Assembly (NCBI GenBank): GCA_021298315.1
Contig: JAJTFC010000002.1
Location: forward strand, 1-64,000
DNA: 64,000 nucleotides
From: Planctomycetaceae bacterium
Lineage (GTDB): Bacteria > Planctomycetota > Planctomycetia > Pirellulales > Pirellulaceae
Direction: 5' to 3'
Shown piece after piece: positions 45,352 through 53,328 of the stretch (position 1 is its first letter; each line of letters starts with the position of its first letter). The notes below the pieces were generated by a model, which saw only the letters and a program-made list of their open reading frames with translations, ran no database searches and was not told where the DNA came from. The translations under genes were made by a program, and so were the position numbers.

Positions 45352-46590
45352 ATGAGTTTGGCTCCCAAGAATTCGACCTCCCAAGGTAAGTTGCTGGGCT
45401 ATTGCACCAATGTGCATGCCGGTACAGATGCCGATTCTATTCTTGCGAATCTTCGCAAATGCGCTGTTCCGGTGCGGGAACGCTTGGCAATCGATCGCCT
45501 TGGGGTCGGTTTGTGGTTTTCTCAAACGGCGGCCAAGGAGTTGCTCCAAGGAGATCGTCTGGAGCATTTCCGCGACAAATTGGAGCAAATGCAGCTTGTT
45601 CCCTATACGATCAATGGTTTTCCTCAGGAGGATTTTCACCAGAAGGTCGTCAAGCACCGAGTGTATCAGCCGCCATGGTGGGAACGGTCTCGCTTGGATT
45701 ACACGAGGGATTTGGTTCGCATCCTCGATCGGCTATTGCCCGAGGGTGTTTCGGGTTCGATTTCCACATTGCCGATTGGTTGGAGTTCGGATCTGGGCTC
45801 GCAAGCCGACGGGGAAATGAAATGCGCCCAGGCCGCTGCGCATCTGCTTCAACTCGCCCAGGAACTCGATGAGCTCCGCGAGAGAACTGGCCGTATGATC
45901 CGAATCGCTTTGGAGCCTGAACCTGGCTGCGTCTTTACCGATAACGCATCGCTCAGGGCTTTTTACGAGAGGTACTGGACCCCACCAGCGGTGAGCATTG
46001 TCCAAGCGGCTCGGGCACGAGAGCATTTGACGGTCTGCCATGACATTTGCCATTCGGCTGTCATGATCGAGGATCAAAGTCAAGAAGTCCTCCAATCCAG
46101 TTTGCTTGGAATCCGAGTCGGTAAGGTTCAGGTCTCTTCGGCCATCCGAGTTCCTTGGCATAGCCTTGACGCATCCGAGCAACAGCGGGCTCTGGAGCAA
46201 TTGTCGCAATTCGCCGAAGACCGATACTTGCACCAGACCATGGTGGTCGATTCCCAGGGCAATCGTCGATTGATCGAGGACTTGCCGCTTGTGCTCGAGC
46301 GCCACCTGGATCGCAAATCCCATGCGGGCACGGTATTGGTAAGCGACCGGGAGTGGCGAATCCATTTCCATGTCCCGATTTATCTTCCGGATTGGGGATA
46401 CATCGAGTCGACGCAATCGCAGATCAAGGCGTGGTTTGATTTGGTCAAGAGCCGACCGGAATTGTTCGATCCGGATTTAGCCTATGAGGTTGAGACCTAC
46501 GCGTGGGGCGTACTTCCTGATGGCTTAAAGACATCAACGCTCGACGAAGGGATCGCCCAGGAGATCGCTTGGTTGGCATCTCAATTCTAA
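45352..46590 (+). CDS. eboE: EboE-like TIM-barrel protein
   Basis: A 412-residue xylose-isomerase-like TIM barrel. It matches the EboE pattern as I know it: LLGYCTNVHAGTDADSILANLRKC, GVGLWFSQTAAKELLQGDRLEHFRDKLEQ, YTINGFPQEDFHQKVVKHRVYQPPWW and LLPEGVSGSISTLPIGW. EboE belongs to the ebo cluster (EboA-F) proposed to move a metabolite precursor to the periplasm in cyanobacteria and other bacteria. Here no other ebo gene is adjacent; the partner is an RluA synthase. Conserved His and Glu residues (EPEPGCVFTD, VCHDICHSAV) suggest a metal site. Confidence 0.82.
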   Translation: MSLAPKNSTSQGKLLGYCTNVHAGTDADSILANLRKCAVPVRERLAIDRLGVGLWFSQTAAKELLQGDRLEHFRDKLEQMQLVPYTINGFPQEDFHQKVVKHRVYQPPWWERSRLDYTRDLVRILDRLLPEGVSGSISTLPIGWSSDLGSQADGEMKCAQAAAHLLQLAQELDELRERTGRMIRIALEPEPGCVFTDNASLRAFYERYWTPPAVSIVQAARAREHLTVCHDICHSAVMIEDQSQEVLQSSLLGIRVGKVQVSSAIRVPWHSLDASEQQRALEQLSQFAEDRYLHQTMVVDSQGNRRLIEDLPLVLERHLDRKSHAGTVLVSDREWRIHFHVPIYLPDWGYIESTQSQIKAWFDLVKSRPELFDPDLAYEVETYAWGVLPDGLKTSTLDEGIAQEIAWLASQF

Positions 46591-46604
46591 GTTAAGCCAA
46601 GGTG

Positions 46605-48734
46605 TTATCGAATTTCGATCCAGACCATCATCGATCGGTGCATGACTCGAACGGAGCGATGGGCTGAAATCTTGGGAGCATTGCTGATTGATCCTGCACT
46701 GGCAAGGTCCAAGAGTTCTGGATAGACATCCTCAGGCGATGGTTTGCTTGTGTCGGCAAAGAGTCTCCAATGGAGAGAATGGGATTCTTTGGGGAAGGCA
46801 AAAGGAAGAGTGCTCTTTGTGGGATTCACCAGGATCATGATATCTCCGAGTTCGTTGGACTGAGTTTGGGGTTCTTGGCAAGCAACGCCGGCGGGTGTTG
46901 TTAACCAGCACCCGAGTCCAGAGTCGGCTTTATTCCAGTCCATTGCATGGCCTCGTGGGTCATACCAAGAAACATCAGCGACACCTCGGGCATCGACCGG
47001 TTTTCCGGTAAAGAATCGGGATCGTCTCAGGGCCGGATGTCGACGCCGCAAAGCGATCATAGAACGGGTAAATCGCAAGATGTCTTCGGCAGCTTGATCG
47101 GTTTGCCAATCGAGCCAAGAGATTTCATTGTCTTGGCAATAAGCGTTGTTATTGCCCTGCTGGGTCCGTCTGCATTCATCGCCCATGAGAAGCATCGGAA
47201 CGCCTTGGCTGAGCATCAGCGTCGTAAGAAAGTTTCGGATTTGTTTGACACGTTTTCTCTCGATTGCTTTGGTTGCCGAGGGTCCTTCAACACCGTGATT
47301 TTCACTGTAGTTGTTGTTATCACCGTCTCTGTTGTTTTCGCCGTTGGCTTGATTGTGTTTGTTTTCGAAGCTCACTAGGTCATTGAGCGTGAACCCGTCG
47401 TGGCTCGTTACAAAATTGACACTTGCCATGGGCGATCGACCTGTGGCTTCGTAGAGGTCTGATGAACCGCACAGGCGAGTAGCGAACGAGCCGAGTCCGG
47501 AGCTGTCTGTGCGCCAGAAACGTCGAACATCATCGCGATAACGACCATTCCACTCGCTCCAGCGTTTGCCACCGAAGGAGCCAACCTGATAAGCCCCTGC
47601 GGCATCCCAAGCTTCGGCGATGAGTTTGGTGTCAGCAAGCATTGGGTCTTCGGCGATCAATTCGATCAAAGGTGCATTGCTGAGAAGGTTTCCTGCTCGA
47701 TCGCGAGAAAGGATACTGGCAAGATCAAAACGAAATCCATCGACATGGTAGTTGTGAACCCAGTGCCTCAGGCAATGCAGGATCATCTCGCTGCAGACGG
47801 GATGATTGCAATTGACAGTGTTGCCGCAACCACTGTAGTTGCTGTAATGCGCACCATCGGAGTTGACGATGTAGTAGACCGAGTTCTCAAGGCCTCTGAG
47901 CGAAAGGATCGGGCCTCGCTCGTTCCCTTCGCAAGTGTGATTGAAAACGACATCGAGGATCACCTCGATGCCAGCTCGGTGAAGTTCCCGAACCAAGGTC
48001 TTGAACTCTTGGACCTGAGCTCCTGCTTGATGGCCGTGCGCATAGCCGCGATGAGGGGCAAAGAACGCCAACGGATCATAGCCCCAGTAGTTTGGATGTT
48101 TGAGAGGTTGACCGTGGAAATCGAGGATCGGAAACTCATGGATAGGCATCAACTCGACTGTCGTAATGCCCAGGGATTGCAGGTAGGGTATCTTTTCGAT
48201 GGCACCCAGGTAAGTTCCTGGCTTTGATACACCGCTTGTAGGATGCTTGGTGAAGCCTGCTAGGTGCATCTCGTAGAGGATTGTATCTCGGATTGGCCGT
48301 CTCAGAGGCTTATCGTCATGCCATTCAAAGGCGTGGTCGATCACGACGCATTTTGGTGGGCGGATGACACCATCGCTTGAGTGCTGAAAGTCACCTGCTA
48401 AGGCGTTGCAATAAGGATCGATTAGACGTGCTTTGTTGTCGAACCACGAGCCGGATTCGGGTCGGTACAGACCGTCTGCTTGAAAATGGTAAAGTTGGCC
48501 GGTTGAAAGTCCTGGCACGAACTTGGTCCAGACATCCCCAATTTTGTCCGAGAGAGGATCCAGTTCGATCGTCTCGGTGGGCTCACGATCTTGGATGCTC
48601 GAATACAGCAGGATTCGCATCGCGCTTGCAGATCGGCTAAAAACGGAGAATCCAACGCCCTGTGGATCGATGGCCGCCCCGTAGGGAGGTTGATAGGCGA
48701 AGGCAGCTTTTGAACTTCCAGTACGCTTGAGCAT
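46605..48734 (-). CDS. glgX: Glycogen debranching enzyme GlgX
   Basis: A 709-residue isoamylase-type enzyme. An N-terminal carbohydrate-binding E-set domain (about 1-140) is followed by a GH13 barrel: DVVFNHTCEG (261-270), GFRFDLASIL with nucleophile Asp337, LIAEAWD with acid/base Glu374 and FVTSHDGF with Asp446. It cuts alpha-1,6 branches of glycogen. It is encoded alone, convergent with eboE and divergent from the LRR gene. Confidence 0.95.
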   Translation of the reverse strand: MLKRTGSSKAAFAYQPPYGAAIDPQGVGFSVFSRSASAMRILLYSSIQDREPTETIELDPLSDKIGDVWTKFVPGLSTGQLYHFQADGLYRPESGSWFDNKARLIDPYCNALAGDFQHSSDGVIRPPKCVVIDHAFEWHDDKPLRRPIRDTILYEMHLAGFTKHPTSGVSKPGTYLGAIEKIPYLQSLGITTVELMPIHEFPILDFHGQPLKHPNYWGYDPLAFFAPHRGYAHGHQAGAQVQEFKTLVRELHRAGIEVILDVVFNHTCEGNERGPILSLRGLENSVYYIVNSDGAHYSNYSGCGNTVNCNHPVCSEMILHCLRHWVHNYHVDGFRFDLASILSRDRAGNLLSNAPLIELIAEDPMLADTKLIAEAWDAAGAYQVGSFGGKRWSEWNGRYRDDVRRFWRTDSSGLGSFATRLCGSSDLYEATGRSPMASVNFVTSHDGFTLNDLVSFENKHNQANGENNRDGDNNNYSENHGVEGPSATKAIERKRVKQIRNFLTTLMLSQGVPMLLMGDECRRTQQGNNNAYCQDNEISWLDWQTDQAAEDILRFTRSMIALRRRHPALRRSRFFTGKPVDARGVADVSWYDPRGHAMDWNKADSGLGCWLTTPAGVACQEPQTQSNELGDIMILVNPTKSTLPFAFPKESHSLHWRLFADTSKPSPEDVYPELLDLASAGSISNAPKISAHRSVRVMHRSMMVWIEIR

Positions 48735-48907
48735 TCAGGGATAAATCCGGTTTTCAGAGGAAGCCAAAAAGTTGTTCGATTTCCGGACTATCATTTTAGT
48801 ACCGGAGAGCTTGCCAAGGTAATCGGGCTCAAGGAAGATACACAGCGGTAACGGAGGAATCTCCGACGAAAACACAAGTTTTATCCTTAAACGGAATCCA
48901 CAAGTTT

Positions 48908-50227
48908 ATGAAGCGAAAACATCCAGAGTTGCTCGATGCCATCTGTGGTAGAGCCTTGGCCTTGGGACTTGGAGTTCTTTCGAGCTCGATGATCCTTACC
49001 TGCTTTCCCCATAGCATCTACGCACAAGAGTCTACTGCAGCGAGCAAGACAACGACTGCTCAAGCGATTGCTGCGATCAAGGCGATGCCTGGTATCTCGG
49101 TTCAAGAAAAGGATGGCGAAGTCATCGGCGTGGACTTTCGTAAATGCGGAGATGACTGGGTCAAGACTTTCCCGCGAGTCCTTGAAATACCTACCGTGCA
49201 AACGATTTCGGTAAGCGGTCCGGCGGCAACGCACGATCTGATCGTGACCCTGAAGTCACTTCCGAATCTCAAGGCCCTGCGTATGGAACAAGCGGCCATT
49301 ACCGACGAGACGATTGCACAGGTTGCCAAGTTTCCGAAGGTCGATGATGTGCTGCTTGACCGATGCGGCATTACCGACGAGTGCCTAAGGAGTCTGGGTC
49401 AGTCCAAGACCATCAAAAGGATTCGAGCACCCCGGACAAAACTTTCAGATGCCGGGTTGGCTTATCTGAAGGACACGGTGCAACTGGAACTGCTCGATCT
49501 TTCCGATTGCAATCAGATCAGTGATGAAGGACTCTCGCATCTAAAGGGCTTGAGCAGACTCCGGAACTTGAGTCTGTGGGGACCGCGGATCACTGATGAT
49601 GGAATGAAGTATCTGTCTGGTATGACCAACATGGTAGCAATCTCGTTCCAAGACTGTGGTGTGACGGATCAGAGTTTTAGTGCTCTTTCGGGAATGACCA
49701 AGCTCAAGGAGTTCGACATCTTTCGAACTCGTGTTGGCAACGACGCTTTGGGGTCCATCTCCGGTGCTAAAGAGATGTCAAAGATGAAGCTCAGAGACTG
49801 CGCCATCACGACCAAAGGGATCGTCGAGCATATCGGTAAATTTCCGAATCTCACGGCGCTGGATCTAAGCGAAACGACCATTAAGGATGCCGCTTTGGTC
49901 GAGATTGGAAAACTTGAAAAGCTCGAGGATCTGAATCTTTGGCACACCCGAGTCACCGATTCGGGTTTGGCGGCTTTGACGTCGAGCAAGCTCAAGCGAT
50001 TGAACTTGGACGACACCAATATCGGTGATGGCGCGATCGAGCATCTGGCAAAGATCGAGTCGCTTGAGTTTCTGCATATCGGCAAAACGGCTGTTACGGA
50101 TGAGAAGATAGGGGAGTTGGCAAAACTGAAGAATCTCAAGGATCTGATTTTGACCAACACAACCTTGAGCAAAAAAGCCGTGGCGAGTTTGCAAGAGAAG
50201 TTGCCGAAGGCCAATATCAAGTATTGA
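48908..50227 (+). CDS. Secreted leucine-rich repeat protein
   Basis: A 439-residue protein. A signal peptide (about 1-40, GRALALGLGVLSSSMILTCFPHSIYAQ) is followed by some 14 leucine-rich repeats of about 24 residues, with patterns like LELLDLSDCNQISDEGLSHLKGLSRLRNLSLWGPRITDDGMKYL. Planctomycetes carry many proteins of this kind at the cell surface. Specific partner unknown. No other domain is seen. Confidence 0.88.
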   Translation: MKRKHPELLDAICGRALALGLGVLSSSMILTCFPHSIYAQESTAASKTTTAQAIAAIKAMPGISVQEKDGEVIGVDFRKCGDDWVKTFPRVLEIPTVQTISVSGPAATHDLIVTLKSLPNLKALRMEQAAITDETIAQVAKFPKVDDVLLDRCGITDECLRSLGQSKTIKRIRAPRTKLSDAGLAYLKDTVQLELLDLSDCNQISDEGLSHLKGLSRLRNLSLWGPRITDDGMKYLSGMTNMVAISFQDCGVTDQSFSALSGMTKLKEFDIFRTRVGNDALGSISGAKEMSKMKLRDCAITTKGIVEHIGKFPNLTALDLSETTIKDAALVEIGKLEKLEDLNLWHTRVTDSGLAALTSSKLKRLNLDDTNIGDGAIEHLAKIESLEFLHIGKTAVTDEKIGELAKLKNLKDLILTNTTLSKKAVASLQEKLPKANIKY

Positions 50228-50237
50228 AAAATCTCTG

Positions 50238-50265
50238 TTGACACCGCCGGTGGGATTCTAGTAAT
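50238..50265 (+). promoter_or_regulatory. Candidate sigma-70 promoter for the RNA at 50272-50518
   Basis: A perfect -35 TTGACA (50238-50243), a 16-bp spacer and -10 AGTAAT (50260-50265, four of six). It begins 11 bp after the LRR stop; transcription would start about 50272. Confidence 0.5.
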
Positions 50266-50271
50266 CGATTT

Positions 50272-50518
50272 GTGGTATTGATGATCCACAAATCAAGCTC
50301 TATCGGCGGTCGGGGTTTTGCGGGAAGACTCGACCGGCCTTCCTCCTGGGTTGGAGCAGCATAGAGCCGCGGACTTGGCAGTTACTGGGTCAATTGCCTG
50401 TCGGTGGTGCTTCACGGTAGAGCTTAAGACTGAGCGTCGGGGAGTCCCAAAAGGCTCTCCGACGCCAGGGAACACCGGCAAGCAGGCCGGCCCAAACGGG
50501 CCGGCCTGCTTCGTTTTT
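50272..50518 (+). ncRNA. Putative structured RNA of unknown class
   Basis: About 247 bases with no gene but dense pairing potential. Stems seen are GTGG/CCAC at the 5' end (50272-50293), CGGTCG...CGACCG enclosing GGTTTT/AAGACT with loop GCGGG (50306-50335), GGCAGTT/AATTGCC (50377-50398), GCGTCGG/CCGACGC with inner GGAG..CTC (50434-50466), and the terminator stem (50481-50510). A promoter and a strong terminator frame it. It lacks the marks of tRNA, tmRNA, RNase P, 4.5S RNA or the common riboswitches I know. It could instead be an attenuated leader of the 50655 operon. Confidence 0.55.
50481..50518 (+). terminator. Strong rho-independent terminator
   Basis: A 13-bp perfect stem AGCAGGCCGGCCC/GGGCCGGCCTGCT with loop AAAC, followed by TCGTTTTT. 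It works in the plus direction only. It ends the putative RNA and isolates the MNIO operon from the upstream LRR gene. Confidence 0.92.
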
Positions 50519-50562
50519 GAATGAGCCACGCTTGGTTTCATGTTAAGATCTAATAAAGACGC

Positions 50563-50597
50563 GCCATGGTTCGGGCTAGAAACTGCCATGGTAGAAT
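50563..50597 (+). promoter_or_regulatory. Repeated GCCATGGT sites and -10 element before the TIGR04222/MNIO operon
   Basis: GCCATGGT occurs at 50563-50570 and 50585-50592, starts 22 bp apart, about two helical turns. A TAGAAT -10-like hexamer (50592-50597) begins at the end of the second copy; no consensus -35 is seen. The pattern fits a promoter controlled by a DNA-binding dimer. The leader to the ATG at 50655 would be about 50 bases. Confidence 0.45.
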
Positions 50598-50654
50598 GAA
50601 GGCGATCGGAAATTGGTGATTCCGATCTTGGTCTCAAACTAGGGAGCTTCGCTT

Positions 50655-51698
50655 ATGCTCGGTCATGGCGTTTTTTGGTTGCTCGACCCGATCATTCATC
50701 TTTCGGGCCCCACGTTTATGTGGTTCTTCTGCTTTCTTGCCACGTTGACTCTCCTGGCCGTTTTTGTTTTGGTTCAATACACGCGAAGGTCTGATCTGCC
50801 CGATATGAGGATCCCCGATCAGCTTGATCCCTTTAAAATCGCTTATCTAAGGGGAGGTGATTCCGAGGTGATTCGCACGGCGATGGTCGAGTTGGTCGAG
50901 CAGGGTTGGATCATCCAAGATCCAACTGAAAAGCCGTCTGCTATCAAGCCGCCTAAGTGGAAGACGGATCTACAAGGAAAATCGCTCGCGGGTTTCGAGC
51001 CCTTGCAGAGAATCTTATTGGAGAACTTTCAGGTTCCGGGCAAGGGGGATTCCGTGTTCGATCCCTCGATCGTCGCAAAGGTTCAGGCAATTACCGAGCC
51101 CTTCAGAAAGTGGGTGACTGAAGAGGAACTCTGGACCGTCAGGGACAAGGACAAAAATCCGATGGTGCCTCGGGCTGTTTGGTCTTCGTTCTTGATCGTA
51201 GAAGGGCTAGGAGTTTACAAGCTAATCCATTCGATTTCGGAGCATCGAAACAATGTCGAGTTTCTCGCCTTGGGACTCTTGATGACAGCTTGCCTATTCT
51301 ATGGCGTGACGCGTCGCCGTCGATTGAGCAACCGGGGAGAGAAATTACTTGATGATATTCAAACGGCTTGCAAGTCTGTGCGGAATCTGAAGTTCGCGAC
51401 TCCGGTCGTTCTCACAAACTCTAGCGAGCAATCGCAGGATCGAATCGAGTATGCGGCCAGTGGTATTTCTATGCCGCTTCTTGCGATGGGTGTCTTTGGC
51501 ATCTCAGCTTTGGAGGGAACTACCTTGAATCCGTTATACATGTCCTATCGCAAATCTGCTGTCAACGCTTCAGGCTGCAGTGCGGGTGGATGCGGAGGGG
51601 GCTGCGGCGGTGGATCGAGCTGTGGTGGAGGATCGAGTTGTGGTGGAGGATCTAGCTGCGGCGGTGGAGGATGCGGTGGCTGCGGTGGTGGTGATTGA
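50655..51698 (+). CDS. TIGR04222-type membrane protein with Gly/Cys-rich C-terminal tail
   Basis: A 347-residue protein. A helix at about 20-42 is followed by the TIGR04222-like region DPFKIAYLRGGDSEVIRTAMVELVEQGWI, then a second and possibly third helix (about 175-215). The last 44 residues are a Gly/Ser/Cys tail with eight cysteines (308, 313, 317, 323, 329, 335, 340, 343) in repeated GGGSSC units. The tail is followed by a DUF692 oxidase gene and a small partner, the arrangement of MNIO-modified peptides, so the tail may be the modified substrate. Start has an AGGGAG site. Localisation of the tail cannot be settled from sequence. Confidence 0.8.
   Translation: MLGHGVFWLLDPIIHLSGPTFMWFFCFLATLTLLAVFVLVQYTRRSDLPDMRIPDQLDPFKIAYLRGGDSEVIRTAMVELVEQGWIIQDPTEKPSAIKPPKWKTDLQGKSLAGFEPLQRILLENFQVPGKGDSVFDPSIVAKVQAITEPFRKWVTEEELWTVRDKDKNPMVPRAVWSSFLIVEGLGVYKLIHSISEHRNNVEFLALGLLMTACLFYGVTRRRRLSNRGEKLLDDIQTACKSVRNLKFATPVVLTNSSEQSQDRIEYAASGISMPLLAMGVFGISALEGTTLNPLYMSYRKSAVNASGCSAGGCGGGCGGGSSCGGGSSCGGGSSCGGGGCGGCGGGD
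51604..51671 (+). repeat. 18-bp tandem repeats encoding GGGSSC units
   Basis: Three copies of an 18-bp unit like GGATCGAGCTGTGGTGGA encode the cysteine-bearing part of the TIGR04222 tail. Variation between copies is small, so unit number may change quickly between strains. Confidence 0.8.
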
Positions 51699-51731
51699 GT
51701 TTTTCGATCTTAGTGAACAAGAGATTCTCGA

Positions 51732-52574
51732 ATGGATTTTTCCAATTTACCGCGACTCGGTGTGGGCATCGGTTATCGAGAACCGTTCTTGTCGAAGTTG
51801 TTCGAACACCGCAACCGGATCGATTTCCTCGAAATTACAGCCGATCACTACTTTGAACCAATCGATTCGAAATCCGCAGAGTTGCAACTGCTTGCTCGCA
51901 ATTTTCCATTGATTCCGCACGGGCTGGCCATGTCGCTTGGAAGCGCCGAAGGTCTCGATGCAGGGTATCTGAAGATGTATGCGAATCTAGTGCATCAGCT
52001 AAAGCCTGCTTGGTGCAGTGAACATATTGCATTTACCCGTGGAGGCGGAATTGATATCGGTCACTTGACCCCTTTACCGAAAACCGACGCGGCTCTTAGG
52101 GTTCTCCACGACAATATCGCTCGCTTGCAGGATTCGATCCAGACACCGCTGATCCTAGAAAATATTACCGATACGATCCGCTATCCATCCGAGCAGTATG
52201 ACGGTGCAGATTTTCTATGCAAATTGTGCGAACGCAATGACGTTGGATTGCTCTTGGATGTAACGAATCTTTTTATCAACTCACAAAATCATCGATTCGA
52301 TCCGGTAGAATTCTTGCACCGATTGCCCCCAGAGCGAATCGTTCAACTGCACTTTGTTGGCGGCCATATCGAGCAGGGCGTTTGGGTCGATAGCCACAGT
52401 CGATCGACTCAAAGCGAGATTTGGGATCTGTTAGAGCAAGTGGTTCATTATGCTCCTGTCAAAGGCATGATCCTTGAACGCGACGAAAACATTCCGGATC
52501 TAAAAGAGTTGGCCCCCGAGTTAGAGCATGCAAAATCCATCGTCGCACGAGTCCAAGCTACGCAAAGAGCTTGA
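51732..52574 (+). CDS. DUF692 family multinuclear iron-dependent oxidase (MNIO)
   Basis: A 280-residue TIM-barrel enzyme of the DUF692 family (MbnB, TglH and ChrH relatives). It begins LPRLGVGIGYREPFLSKLFEH. Likely iron ligands are His63 (IPHGLAMS), Glu97-His98 (WCSEHIAF), Glu143 (LILENI), Asp176, Asn179 and His187 (LLLDVTNLFINSQNH), His207 (LHFVGG), Asp220/His222 and Glu249. Such enzymes oxidise cysteine or asparagine residues of ribosomal peptides. It starts 33 bp after the Cys-tail protein, which is the best substrate candidate, and overlaps the partner gene by 47 bp. Confidence 0.88.
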   Translation: MDFSNLPRLGVGIGYREPFLSKLFEHRNRIDFLEITADHYFEPIDSKSAELQLLARNFPLIPHGLAMSLGSAEGLDAGYLKMYANLVHQLKPAWCSEHIAFTRGGGIDIGHLTPLPKTDAALRVLHDNIARLQDSIQTPLILENITDTIRYPSEQYDGADFLCKLCERNDVGLLLDVTNLFINSQNHRFDPVEFLHRLPPERIVQLHFVGGHIEQGVWVDSHSRSTQSEIWDLLEQVVHYAPVKGMILERDENIPDLKELAPELEHAKSIVARVQATQRA

Positions 52575-53034
52575 GCAACTTCAAGCATCCTTGGCCGCCC
52601 GTCTGGTGTACCCGGAACGTTCTATCGAATGTTCCAGTTTCGATCGACAAGAACTTGATCGGGCCGCCGAAACATTGATTCGCAAGCGACTCTCGCAAAC
52701 TCGTTCGCTACTTCCCGAAAGTGTAAAACATTTGGGTAAGAATTATCGCCGATGGTTTCGAGTGTACGCTCAATCGCACCATTTCGATGGCCACCGAGCT
52801 ATTTTGCTCGATGCGATTCATTTTGCCGACTGGATGCTCGTTGAGTTGAAGAAATCCGATGGCTCGTCGGTGCAGACCCAACAAGATACTCGGGTGCTGG
52901 AAGACTCTTTGCGTTGGGAACAAGAGATGTGCCGACTACGACTCAGTCGCTTCCGGGTGCGTTGGCTCAGAACCGCGCATGGTGTCCATCTGATGGTTCG
53001 AGCAGGCAAATTTCTGCGTGTGTGGAAATTATAA
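52528..53034 (+). CDS. Small partner protein of the MNIO enzyme (unknown family)
   Basis: A 168-residue, basic, probably helical protein (for instance ELDRAAETLIRKRLSQTRSLLPESVKHLGKNYRRWFRVYAQ). MNIO enzymes usually work with a small partner that presents the peptide (MbnC, TglI, ChrI or DUF2063-like). The position directly after the MNIO gene, with a 47-bp overlap, and the FxVYAQ-x-HxxDGHR segment fit that role. I do not recognise a specific family. Confidence 0.65.
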   Translation: MQNPSSHESKLRKELEQLQASLAARLVYPERSIECSSFDRQELDRAAETLIRKRLSQTRSLLPESVKHLGKNYRRWFRVYAQSHHFDGHRAILLDAIHFADWMLVELKKSDGSSVQTQQDTRVLEDSLRWEQEMCRLRLSRFRVRWLRTAHGVHLMVRAGKFLRVWKL

Positions 53035-53039
53035 AGTCA

Positions 53040-53328
53040 TCCGATGAACGCTGATAGAAAACCGGACCGCTGATAGACGCTGAAGAAAAGACCCGACCGC
53101 TGATGGACGCTGATGAACGCTGATAGAAGACCTGGACCGCTGATGGACGCTGATGAACGCTGATAGAAAAGCCTGAGAGTTTTTTGGTTAGGAGTCCTGG
53201 CATAAGCGTTCATTAGTGTTCATGAGCGGTTGAAAAATCGGGGGCCTGACATCAGCGTTCATTAGTGTTCATCAGCGGTTGAAAAAGACCGGGCCGCAAG
53301 CATGAGTGTGCATCAGCGGTTGCGGATG
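53040..53328. repeat. Intergenic inverted repeat cluster built on GCTGAT-type units
   Basis: The left part (about 53043-53170) repeats units like CGCTGATGGACGCTGATG in plus orientation. The right part (about 53204-53328) carries the reverse form, with two copies of AGCGTTCATTAGTGTTCAT at 53205 and 53254, each followed by (C/G)AGCGGTTGAAAAA. The two arms can pair to a long hairpin. The last unit overlaps the 3' end of the minus-strand gene at 53313 and supplies its stop codon (TCAGCGG). No transposase is present. Confidence 0.85.

Noticed and set aside
50293-50637. A 114-codon minus-strand frame over the putative RNA
   Set aside because: It crosses the terminator stem and shows no recognisable protein features; the plus-strand RNA signals explain the region better.
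53040-53328. CRISPR-like array
   Set aside because: Units are short, vary in spacing, occur in both orientations and have no unique spacers; no cas genes are near.
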